64,000 nucleotides of DNA from Clostridia bacterium (GTDB lineage Bacteria > Bacillota_A > Clostridia > Oscillospirales > CAG-272), in contig JAFSUU010000048.1 of assembly GCA_017445115.1 (NCBI GenBank), forward strand, positions 1-64,000, read 5' to 3'. The translations under genes and the position numbers were made by a program. A model generated the notes under the pieces. That model had not been told where the DNA came from, did no database searches, and saw only the letters and a program-made list of their open reading frames with translations. How positions within the stretch are numbered: the first letter of the stretch is position 1; each line of letters begins with the position of its first letter. Below, piece by piece: positions 24,474-33,087 of the stretch.

Positions 24474-27400
24474 TTACTGAGCAACAATACGTTTAACAGC
24501 GGAAAGGTCTTTCGTGTTGACCTTGCCGTCACCGTTGATATCGGAGTTGCCAAACACTATGTCTTCTTCGGTAATGGCATTGGAAATATATTTCTTTAAT
24601 TGAGCTATATCTCTTGTGTTCACTTTGCCGTCGCCGTTGACGTCGCCGGGAAGCGCAGGAAGTACCGGTATCTCTTCGGTCCATGTGGCATGACATACTG
24701 TGCACTCGTAAGTCCTTACGCCTTTTTCGGAGTAAGTGGGTTTCACTGTTACCGTTCCGGCATCGGGTGTGTGTCCGACAGGATCGGTTTGATCGTCAAC
24801 GTAGTTGTCGCCGCATTTCGAGCAGGTGTAAGTTGTGTAACCCTGTTCCGTACACGTCGGCTCAGTAACTACTGCCACGTAATCGTGGCCGGGCGCGTCG
24901 AGAGCCTTCGTCTCGGTCGCGTCGCATCTCGAGCAGTATCTTGTCTCTTCGCCTGCTTCCGTGCAGGTCGCCGTCGTTATTGTCCACTCGCCGAAGTCGT
25001 GGCCGAGAGCGTCTGTGAAGTCGTCATAATAGCTGTCGGGACATCTCGAGCACTTGTAGACGGAGTATCCGTCGGTCGTGCAGGTAGGATCGATCGTCTC
25101 GATCTTCTCGTAATCGTGTCCGAGAGCTTCGACAGACTGAGTTTCGGTCTCGTCGCATCTCGAGCAGGTCCTCGTCTTCTCTCCGGCGTCTGTGCAGGTC
25201 GGAGCCGACGTCTGAGTCCACTCGCCGAAGATGTGACCGATAGGCGCGATCACGACTGCATCCGCGTCTGTTTCGTTCAGCCCTAAACGGTCGGTAAAGT
25301 ATTTACCGCATCTTTCGCAGAAGTAGTATTCCGTCAGCCCGGACTCCGTACACGTCGGATCTTTCGCTTCGTAATGAGTCATGTAGTGTCCGAGAGGATA
25401 AATGATCATATTCAGATAGTCTGCTGTGTGCTGTGCCTGTGCATCGGAGAAGGAGTTATGGCATCTTTCGCAGTAATAGTACTCTGTCGACCCGAATTCC
25501 GTACAGGTCGGCTCTATCGCGTCGTAATGAGTCAGGTCGTGTCCGAGCGCGTCGACGTACGTATCTTTGTAAACCTCGCCGCATCTTGAACACTTGTGTT
25601 TCGTGTAACCCCGGTCCGTGCAGTCCGGTTCAATGACAGTATCGACGCAGTCGTGGCCGAGAGGCGGGATCATGACCGCATCCGCGTCTGTTTCGTTAAA
25701 TCCCATACTGTCTGTATAGTATCTGCCGCATCTTTCGCAGAAGTAGTAATCTGTCCGTCCGGATTCCGTACACGTCGGATCTTTCGCTTCGTAATGAGTC
25801 ATGTCGTGTCCGAGAGGATTGACGTTCACGTCCTGCGATCTTATTTCGTGCTGGGCCGCCGCGTCGGTATAGAATTTCGAGCATCTGTCGCACCTGTAGA
25901 ATTCGATCAACCCGAAATCCTCACAGGTCGGTTCTATCGCGTCGTAATGGATCAGGTCGTGTCCGAGCGGTTCGATCATAGTATCAAATAAATTTATCTC
26001 GTTGATACCGTCCTCGTCGGCAAACATCTTCAAACAGTTCAAGCATAAAAAGTATTCTTCCGTACCGTATTTCGTGCACGTCGCCGCATAAGCCTCCTGG
26101 TGGAAAAAGTCGTGCCTGTACGATTCCGTGAAGGTCGGCCTGTATGTCGCGTCGCCGGTGACAGCATCCGCGAGTGCGGGCTCCCAGCCCGCGAACGTGT
26201 ATACAAGACAATACGCACCCGAATCCCTTGTCGGCGTCTCGCCGCTGTAGCCCGGCGTCGCCGCTCCGTGCTCAACGTCCGTGATCGTCTGCAGCGCGTC
26301 TCCGTTAATATCCGTGTAAGTTATGGTATAGCCTTTGAATACGAACGTTGCGTTATCATTATTTGCTGCATACATCTGCGCCGCGCCGTATCGAACCGGA
26401 GAATACAACGTAATGTCTTCATCGCCGTAATTTTTGAAAGCGTCATCACCGATGAGCTCCACACTCGCGGGAATGACGATGGATTCAAGAGATGTGCATA
26501 ATGAGAAAGCAGCCCTTTCTATGACCGTCACGCCCTCGGGGATGTCGATGGATTTGAGTGAGCTGCATTCGCTGAATGCAAATTCTCCGATCGTCGTCAC
26601 ACTGTCGGGAATCGTGACGGATTTGAGAGAGGTGCAAGAACAAAATGCATAGCTGCTGATACACCCCACGCCTTCGGGAATAATGACGGATTCAAGCCCT
26701 TTGCAGGAACAGAATGCATTATCGCCGATATGAGTCACTCCGTATTCGATCACGACGGTGGTGATGTCAAGTCGTCCTTCCCACGGGGACTGGTTTTCGT
26801 AACTGTAGTCCGCCATCGCGCCGTCGCCGCGGATCGTCAGCGTGCCGCCTTCAAGACGCCACGTGACCTCTCCGGTCTCTCCGCCGACGAGTTTATATAC
26901 GGCGGTATATGCAATAGGTCCTGCGACTGCGGGAAGTCCCGCGTCCACAGCGTAGACGTTCTCGCCGTCCGTCCAGCCGTTGAATGCCCAGGAAAGTGCG
27001 CCCTCACCGGGACATGCGGGAGTATTTCCCGCGTAGACGGGCGCCGTGCCGTATTCGACGGATATTGACGCAAGCTCCGCGCCGTCATGGTTCAGGAATG
27101 AGACGGGATAATGCGCCGCCTGCCAGGTCGCCGTGACGGTGACCGCGCTGTCAGTGATGATCACGGTTTCCCCCGGGGCGTACAGTTCGCCGTTATAGCT
27201 CCAGGCGGCAAATTCCATGTGCTCCGGCGCGCCGAAGGCGCAGTCCGGAAGAATGAATCCGGCGCCTATATAACTTGCCCCGTCGTCCATGTTGCCGTCG
27301 CCGCCGTTTGAATCGAATACGACGTCGGCGCGCGGGATAAGCGTATGACCTGCGGAGTTCTCCGGTGTGGCGATCGTGACGTTCTCGCCGTCGTCAAAGA

Positions 27401-30400
27401 CGAAGTTTTTGACAAACGTCACCGTCCCTTTGTACGCACCGGCGCTGATCCTGTCGGATACGTTCGTCCAGCCGAGGTTTATCGTCGCGGCGCAGACGGA
27501 GGAACTTGCGTTCACAACGCCGCCGAGTATCTCGACCGTGCCGCCCTTTGACGATCCGATGGAGATCACGTTTGAAGTACTCATAGCCGTGATCTCACCG
27601 CCGAAGATGCGGATCGCGGAGGTGGAGGCGTCGTTGCTGTAGCCGCAAAGACCCGTGAAGATAAATCCGTTATCGTCGGATCCGACGGTAAAGCGTCCGC
27701 CGTAAATGTTCAGCGTTGCGGCGTTATTGAGGTCGATGTGGTTGCGCTCGACGCCGAAGGCGCCCGCCTCATCGCCCGAGGACTGGGCGAAGAAGCTGAG
27801 AGTTGCGCCGTTTGAAACGGTCAGACAGTAAAACGCTGCGTTGGTGGGGAAGCTGAAGAGCGCGCCGTCGCAAAGAACGATCTTCGCGTCGCAGTTCTTC
27901 CCGACGGTGACGCCGTATTCTTTGCAGAAGTCGCCCTCAAGCACGTACCGGCCGGAGCCGAGAGTCACGCTGCCGTTTATAAGGTTCGCCTCTATGTAAG
28001 AGTCCAGCATCGAGTATTCGCCGGGCTCCAGTACGGAATAATTTCCGGTCTCGTCAATATAAGGGATGCGAAGCACAAGATCGCGCGAGAGAGGCTCGGC
28101 GCACTGTGCGTCGGCGAAGAAGGCGCCGCAGTATTCACACTCATAGTGCGCAATGCAGCCCGCCGCCGCGCCGTCCGGTTCGGTATCTTCTACGTAGACG
28201 GGATTATGTGCGATCATAGGCAGAACGGGGTCGACCTCCGTCGTGCCCTCGGCGTCTGCAAAGCATTTGCCGCAGACGTCGCAGATCCAGTACTCGACGC
28301 AGCCCTCTCCGGTACACGTGGGGACCGTTTCGTCTATGTGTGTAAGATCCGGATGTCCTTCAATGGGTACAAGACGCATTGATGACGCCATCGTCGTATC
28401 GTTATAGAATTCCGCGGGGGCGTCAGCCGTTGCGAAGTGTTTTGTCCATGTGATATTTCCGAGCAGGCGAGCTTCCACAAAGTCGGTCTCATCGCTCCAG
28501 CCCACGCTCAGCACCGCTTTTTTACCCGCTCCGCCTATGCTCTTGGCTGTTATTTTGCCGCCGTTTATCGTTATCACCGTGTCGGAGTCACTGTAGGGGC
28601 CGATGCCGCGAGCGCTCTCGCTTGTCGCCGTGACCGTGCCGCCGTTTATCGTTATCGGGCCGCAGGAGTTCATATAACCCGCGCCGATCCCTGCTCCGTA
28701 TTTGCCGCCGGTGGCGACGAGCGTGCCGCCGTTCATGACAAATCCCGCGGAGGCGACGTTGACGCCCGCCCCGTAGCTGCCGCGGCTCTCTGCTGTGATG
28801 TCGCCGCCGTTGATCGTGATCAGGCCGCCGGTTCTGTTTCTGGATCCGATGGATGCGGCGTCATCTCCGCCGCGGGCAACGATGCGCCCGCCGTTCACGG
28901 TTATCGCGCCGGCGCCGCTGCTCGAGCCGATGGCGATGACGCTGTAAGACGATACCTCTGCGACAAGGGCGCCCATATTCTCACCTGTGCTTTGAGCCCA
29001 GATCGTCAGGGACGCGCTCGAGGGGACCTCGATTCCCCCCGGCGCCGTCAGAGTCGCGCCGTCGTAGATGAGCAGGTGCGAATCTTCACCAGCGGTGATG
29101 CGCCCGGTGAGCGTCGTGTCTTCAAGTACAAGATTCCATCCGTCTGCCAGCACGTCGCACTCAGGCGTGAGGACGGTGACGTCCTCTGTCAGCTTTTGCA
29201 AAGCGCCGTTTTCGTCAATATAAGGAATGCAGAATTCCGTCGATACGGTAACGTCACAATCGGGCATAATAAAGCTTCCGTCAGTCACGTCGACCGGGTC
29301 GCCGTTTGCGTCGGTAACTGTAATGACGGGAACGAGATATATCTCGTCAGGCGTTGCATTGAGGGTGACGGTCTCGCCCTGCGTAAGGTCTTCCGTCTTG
29401 TCTGCGGATATGGCGCCTCCCGTCGTTTCGTTCAAGGTCACGTCAAGACCGCAGATACGGAACGTGATATTGTTATCCGCGCAGTATGCCGCCGCCGCGC
29501 CGTCAGATACGGGAGAGCAGAGATATGAAAGACTTGTACAGCCTTCGAACGCTCTTACCATTATCTCCGTCGTGCTCGCCGGGATATGTACGTGCGAAAG
29601 AGAAGTGCAGTTGTAAAACGCCCGGAGTACGATGGTCTTCATTCCTTCCCCGATCGTAACATCCGTAAGAGAAGTGCAGTCTGCGAACGCCTGATTTGCG
29701 ATCGTTTCCGCGCCGTTGATCGTGACGCTCGTCAGATTTGTGCAGTTTCGGAACGTACAATCTTGTATTTCTGTGTCTTTTCCGCCGATAGTTACGGTCT
29801 TCAGGCTGCGCAAACCGTCGAATGCGTTGTAACGGATGCTCTTTACGCCGCCGCCGACCGTCAGATTCTCTATGCTGCCGCAGTTGGTGAAGGTGCTGCC
29901 GCACAGTTCGTCAATATTTGCCTCTACCGTCACGTTTTTAAGGCTCGAGCATTTGCAGAACTCTTCGGCCCCGCTCAGGTGCGTTACGTTCGAAGGGACA
30001 GTCAGCTCTTCAAGACTCGAACAGTTGTAAAACGCGTCAGGACCGATCGTCTCAACGCCGTGGCCGAGATCCAGATTTATGAGATTCGTGCAGTTCATGA
30101 ACGCGCCGTCATTGAGCGTTCTGACGCTGTCGCCGAGAGTCAGTGTCGTAAGGCTCGAGCACTTGTTGAACGCGCAGCGTCCGACGATCTGCGCGTCCAC
30201 CGTCAGAGTCGTAAGGCCGGTGCAGAGTTCGAACGCGAGATCCCCGATACTCGTCACGGATGAAGGGATCTCAAGGGTCGAAAGACTGAAGCATTCGTGA
30301 AAGGCGGACTCACCGATAGTCGTCACCGAAGACGGGATCGTAAGCTCCGTAAGATTTTTGCAGTAGTTGAACGCATCTTTTCCGATGCTCTCAACAGTGT

Positions 30401-30722
30401 CCGCGATCGATAATTCCGTAATACCGGTACAGCCTCCGAAGGCGCGGCTGCCGATATGAGTCACGCCGTCTTCGATCACGACGCGGGTGATGACAAGTCG
30501 TCCTTCCCACGGGGACTGGTCTTTGTAACTGTAGTCCGCCATCGCGCCCTCGCCGAAGATCGTTAGGACGCCGTTCTTGAGATGCCAGGCGACCTCGCCG
30601 GTCTCACCCTCGTCATCCCACGCCGCGATCGCCGATGCGGGGACAGAGATCCCGGGCAGAAGCGACGACGTGATCAGCGCGCACAGGAGTACGGCGATCA
30701 AGCGTTTTATGTTTGTTTTCAT
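24474..30722 (-). CDS. Giant secreted protein: BspA-like leucine-rich repeats, beta-helix repeats, Cys-pair repeats, dockerin
   Basis: This 2,082-residue protein has a signal peptide (MKTNIKRLIAVLLCALITSS to about residue 32). A GETGEVAWHLKNGVLTI domain leads into about 14 BspA-type leucine-rich repeats (LRR_5, to about 410). Then follow a beta-helix-like region of INGGxxTAxxG repeats (about 510-760), more of the same type to about 1130, an InlB-like strand repeat, and a second leader domain with leucine-rich repeats (about 1290-1470). About 13 repeats of 37-45 residues of the form LGHDxTHYxAxxPTCTExGxxEYYxCERC follow, each with a CxxC pair. The end is a type I dockerin (DVNGDGKVNTRDIAQL, DINGDGKVNTKDLSAV). 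It probably mediates binding at the cell surface. AAAGGA precedes the ATG. It lies 58 bases after the TetR gene and may be cotranscribed. Confidence 0.88.
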   Translation of the reverse strand: MKTNIKRLIAVLLCALITSSLLPGISVPASAIAAWDDEGETGEVAWHLKNGVLTIFGEGAMADYSYKDQSPWEGRLVITRVVIEDGVTHIGSRAFGGCTGITELSIADTVESIGKDAFNYCKNLTELTIPSSVTTIGESAFHECFSLSTLEIPSSVTSIGDLAFELCTGLTTLTVDAQIVGRCAFNKCSSLTTLTLGDSVRTLNDGAFMNCTNLINLDLGHGVETIGPDAFYNCSSLEELTVPSNVTHLSGAEEFCKCSSLKNVTVEANIDELCGSTFTNCGSIENLTVGGGVKSIRYNAFDGLRSLKTVTIGGKDTEIQDCTFRNCTNLTSVTINGAETIANQAFADCTSLTDVTIGEGMKTIVLRAFYNCTSLSHVHIPASTTEIMVRAFEGCTSLSYLCSPVSDGAAAAYCADNNITFRICGLDVTLNETTGGAISADKTEDLTQGETVTLNATPDEIYLVPVITVTDANGDPVDVTDGSFIMPDCDVTVSTEFCIPYIDENGALQKLTEDVTVLTPECDVLADGWNLVLEDTTLTGRITAGEDSHLLIYDGATLTAPGGIEVPSSASLTIWAQSTGENMGALVAEVSSYSVIAIGSSSGAGAITVNGGRIVARGGDDAASIGSRNRTGGLITINGGDITAESRGSYGAGVNVASAGFVMNGGTLVATGGKYGAGIGAGYMNSCGPITINGGTVTATSESARGIGPYSDSDTVITINGGKITAKSIGGAGKKAVLSVGWSDETDFVEARLLGNITWTKHFATADAPAEFYNDTTMASSMRLVPIEGHPDLTHIDETVPTCTGEGCVEYWICDVCGKCFADAEGTTEVDPVLPMIAHNPVYVEDTEPDGAAAGCIAHYECEYCGAFFADAQCAEPLSRDLVLRIPYIDETGNYSVLEPGEYSMLDSYIEANLINGSVTLGSGRYVLEGDFCKEYGVTVGKNCDAKIVLCDGALFSFPTNAAFYCLTVSNGATLSFFAQSSGDEAGAFGVERNHIDLNNAATLNIYGGRFTVGSDDNGFIFTGLCGYSNDASTSAIRIFGGEITAMSTSNVISIGSSKGGTVEILGGVVNASSSVCAATINLGWTNVSDRISAGAYKGTVTFVKNFVFDDGENVTIATPENSAGHTLIPRADVVFDSNGGDGNMDDGASYIGAGFILPDCAFGAPEHMEFAAWSYNGELYAPGETVIITDSAVTVTATWQAAHYPVSFLNHDGAELASISVEYGTAPVYAGNTPACPGEGALSWAFNGWTDGENVYAVDAGLPAVAGPIAYTAVYKLVGGETGEVTWRLEGGTLTIRGDGAMADYSYENQSPWEGRLDITTVVIEYGVTHIGDNAFCSCKGLESVIIPEGVGCISSYAFCSCTSLKSVTIPDSVTTIGEFAFSECSSLKSIDIPEGVTVIERAAFSLCTSLESIVIPASVELIGDDAFKNYGDEDITLYSPVRYGAAQMYAANNDNATFVFKGYTITYTDINGDALQTITDVEHGAATPGYSGETPTRDSGAYCLVYTFAGWEPALADAVTGDATYRPTFTESYRHDFFHQEAYAATCTKYGTEEYFLCLNCLKMFADEDGINEINLFDTMIEPLGHDLIHYDAIEPTCEDFGLIEFYRCDRCSKFYTDAAAQHEIRSQDVNVNPLGHDMTHYEAKDPTCTESGRTDYYFCERCGRYYTDSMGFNETDADAVMIPPLGHDCVDTVIEPDCTDRGYTKHKCSRCGEVYKDTYVDALGHDLTHYDAIEPTCTEFGSTEYYYCERCHNSFSDAQAQHTADYLNMIIYPLGHYMTHYEAKDPTCTESGLTEYYFCERCGKYFTDRLGLNETDADAVVIAPIGHIFGEWTQTSAPTCTDAGEKTRTCSRCDETETQSVEALGHDYEKIETIDPTCTTDGYSVYKCSRCPDSYYDDFTDALGHDFGEWTITTATCTEAGEETRYCSRCDATETKALDAPGHDYVAVVTEPTCTEQGYTTYTCSKCGDNYVDDQTDPVGHTPDAGTVTVKPTYSEKGVRTYECTVCHATWTEEIPVLPALPGDVNGDGKVNTRDIAQLKKYISNAITEEDIVFGNSDINGDGKVNTKDLSAVKRIVAQ

Positions 30723-30780
30723 AATGATATCCTTTCTTGATGAAAGCTGCTTTGCGGCAGTGAATGTTCGTATTGTTAGT

Positions 30781-31425
30781 TTAAAGGGTGAATTCCCGCA
30801 GGATCATGCGCTTGAGGAGCAGATATTCTTCGGTTCTGTCCTCCTCGCTCTCGCCAGCGTAGATAAGACCCTGAGCGTAGCGCACCGCCACGGCGATCAT
30901 GATGTGCGCGGTCGCGGCGAAGAGCTTTTTCTCAGGCAGATCCGTTCGTACCGTTTTGTCACGCTTTCCCTTTTCGTAGAGTCGGTGGAAGTAGCCCGCA
31001 AATTCGCCGATCGCCTGCAAATACGGCGTCATCTGTTCCGCGGTCGCTCCCTCGTGCTGAACGTAGTTGTTGAAGTTCTGATTGAAGCGGAGAAGATCCT
31101 TATTGTCGCGGTACAAATCTATATAGCAATCGAGATAAAGATCAAGCTCTTCTGCCGCTGTCATTCCGTCGACACTGCGCTCGGCGCGCCGGTTTTGCAC
31201 ATGACCGGCGAAGTCGCGCCATTTTGCAACGCCGATAGCCAGAACAAGCTCAAGCTTTGTTTTATAATACCGGTAAAGCGTTGCGATCCCGACTCCGCAG
31301 GCGTTCGCGACTTCGTTCATCGATACTGCCTCTATCCCTTTTTCGGAAAAGAGACGGAATCCCTCTTTGAGCATGGCGTCGCGTCGGGCGGTCATTTCGA
31401 TTTCGTCTTTTTCAGCGTTTCTCAT
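30781..31425 (-). CDS. TetR/AcrR family regulator
   Basis: This 214-residue protein has the TetR helix-turn-helix near residues 15-60 (GFRLFSEKGIEAVSMNEVANACGVGIATLYRYYKTKLEL). The C-terminal domain resembles those of regulators of surface or envelope genes, but the ligand is unknown. It lies upstream of, and in the same direction as, the giant leucine-rich-repeat gene (58 bases apart), suggesting shared transcription. An inverted repeat downstream of its promoter points to autoregulation. Confidence 0.88.
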   Translation of the reverse strand: MRNAEKDEIEMTARRDAMLKEGFRLFSEKGIEAVSMNEVANACGVGIATLYRYYKTKLELVLAIGVAKWRDFAGHVQNRRAERSVDGMTAAEELDLYLDCYIDLYRDNKDLLRFNQNFNNYVQHEGATAEQMTPYLQAIGEFAGYFHRLYEKGKRDKTVRTDLPEKKLFAATAHIMIAVAVRYAQGLIYAGESEEDRTEEYLLLKRMILREFTL

Positions 31426-31514
31426 TTTTATCTCCCGGTTTTTGATGTTGTAAATACGTTTTTCCCTACTGTAATTTATTCCGATATGAAGTATATCGTG
31501 ATAAAATGTCTATT

Positions 31515-31562
31515 ATGATATGATATCTATCATTATTATACACGCTTTTCAATATATGTCAA
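31515..31562 (-). promoter_or_regulatory. Promoter and operator of the TetR gene
   Basis: On the minus strand TTGACA (31557-31562), 16 bases, TATAAT (31535-31540). Immediately downstream is the inverted repeat ATGATA-N7-TATCAT (31515-31533), overlapping the expected transcription start. Confidence 0.75.
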
Positions 31563-31765
31563 TGGCTCTTTGTTATAAAAACTGTATATATTTTTGATTG
31601 AATTGAACACAAAAAATCACCAAATTGAGAAAAAACCTGCCATATAACGCGCGAGACCGGGCTTTTCTGTTCATTTTGCGTTTTTTGCGCAAAAAAGATA
31701 ACGGAGCGTTGGAATTCTATGGCAAGTTTGTAAAGCTTAAAACAGCGTATAATTTTTGTTTTATA

Positions 31766-31794
31766 TTGATTTTTTATTATATGCGTGATATAAT
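31766..31794 (+). promoter_or_regulatory. Promoter of the glycerophosphotransferase/YidC-sulfatase operon
   Basis: TTGATT (31766-31771), 17 bases, TATAAT (31789-31794), followed by a 64-base leader ending in AGAAGGAG before the start codon. Confidence 0.8.
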
Positions 31795-31857
31795 GTCGGA
31801 AGTGATGCTTTTACGTCGTTGTCTGTCGACAACGCTGTAATATAGAAGGAGAATGAT

Positions 31858-33087
31858 ATGTTTTCATATATCGATCCGGGCACCGGAAGTATGCTTTTCA
31901 CAGTGCTGATAGGAATTATCGGCGCCGCGGTCTATTCCATTCGTATGTTCGTTCTGAAAATGAAAGCGAAGATCGGAGGAGGCAAAGTTGAGGACAGCGC
32001 CGATCGCAAAGAGATAGTGATTTTTTCTGATAACAAGCGTTACTGGCAGACGTTTGAGCCGATCGTCCGCGAGCTTGGAAAGCTCGGACGTTCGGTTACT
32101 TACCTCACCGGTTCCGAAGACGATCCCGTTCTTAACTGCGGTTATGAAAACGTGGAGGCTGAATACATAGGCACCGGAAACAAAATGTTCGCAAGGCTGA
32201 ACAATCTGAACGCGGTCATCCTGTTTTCGACGACACCCGGTCTTGACGTTTATCAGTGGAAACGCTCTTCAAAAGTCAAATGGTACGTTCATATAGCGCA
32301 CGCGCCGAACGATATAACCCTTTACAGAATGTTCGGCATAGATTATTACGACGCGATCCTTTTGTCCGGTTCTTATCAGACTGACGAGATACGCACTCTT
32401 GAAACCGTCCGCTCGCTCCCCGCAAAGGAGATAGAGATCGTCGGCATCCCGTATCTCGACGAGATGGCGAAGAGGGTTAAAGCTGCGGGTGAGATCCCCG
32501 ACCATCCGCGCACCGTTCTTCTCGCGCCTTCGTGGGGCAAGAGCGCCATTTTCGGCGTGTACGGCGGAAAGATAATCGACGTTCTGCTTGAGACCGGTTA
32601 TCATATCATAATCCGTCCTCATCCGCAGTCGTTCCAGTCCGAGACCGAACTGATGGACAAGCTGATGAAGGAGTACCCGGAATCCGACCGCCTCGAGTGG
32701 AATCGCGACACCGATAATTTCGAGGTGCTTCGCAGATCCGATATATTGATCTCCGATTTTTCCGGCGTTACGTTCGAGTTCTCGCTCGTTCACGACAAGC
32801 CGATAATATATACAGATCCGAATTTCGATCTTTCCCCTTACGACGCGTGGTGGATCAAAGAACCGCTCTGGACTGTCGGCGCGCTCCCGCGGATAGGCTG
32901 CCGCCTTTCCGACGAGAATATGGGGGATCTTAAAACGCTGATCGACGAGTGCATCTCCGATCCCGCTTACGCCGAGGGAAGACGCGCCGTGAAAGCCGAG
33001 ACGTGGGAACACGCCGGCGAAGGCGCCGCGCTCGCCGCGGGATATCTCGATCGCAAACTCGGCGAATTGACAAAGGAGGATGCGTGA
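31858..33087 (+). CDS. CDP-glycerol glycerophosphotransferase family protein
   Basis: This 409-residue protein starts MFSYIDPGTGSMLFT; the DPGTGS motif plus a membrane helix (residues about 10-32) is a recurrent N-terminal anchor. The rest matches the TagF/TagB-type C-terminal domain, with His-rich IIIRPHPQSF, ISDFSGVTFEFSLVHDKPIIYTD and the HAPNDI segment. Family members add glycerol phosphate or ribitol phosphate units to teichoic acid-like polymers from CDP-polyols on the inner membrane face. AAGGAG precedes the ATG. Its stop overlaps the next gene's start (TGATG), so the two proteins are translationally coupled and probably act together. Confidence 0.87.
   Translation: MFSYIDPGTGSMLFTVLIGIIGAAVYSIRMFVLKMKAKIGGGKVEDSADRKEIVIFSDNKRYWQTFEPIVRELGKLGRSVTYLTGSEDDPVLNCGYENVEAEYIGTGNKMFARLNNLNAVILFSTTPGLDVYQWKRSSKVKWYVHIAHAPNDITLYRMFGIDYYDAILLSGSYQTDEIRTLETVRSLPAKEIEIVGIPYLDEMAKRVKAAGEIPDHPRTVLLAPSWGKSAIFGVYGGKIIDVLLETGYHIIIRPHPQSFQSETELMDKLMKEYPESDRLEWNRDTDNFEVLRRSDILISDFSGVTFEFSLVHDKPIIYTDPNFDLSPYDAWWIKEPLWTVGALPRIGCRLSDENMGDLKTLIDECISDPAYAEGRRAVKAETWEHAGEGAALAAGYLDRKLGELTKEDA

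Larger units (their letters stand above)
31426..31857. other. Divergent intergenic region
   Basis: It holds the minus-strand TetR promoter/operator and the plus-strand promoter of the glycerophosphotransferase operon. A 71-codon plus-strand frame at 31625-31840 has no ribosome site and spans the promoter, so I do not call it a gene. Confidence 0.65.

Noticed and set aside
26039..30300. Plus-strand frames of up to 363 codons opposite the giant leucine-rich-repeat gene
   Set aside because: They follow the repeat structure of the real gene and carry no ribosome site or domain.
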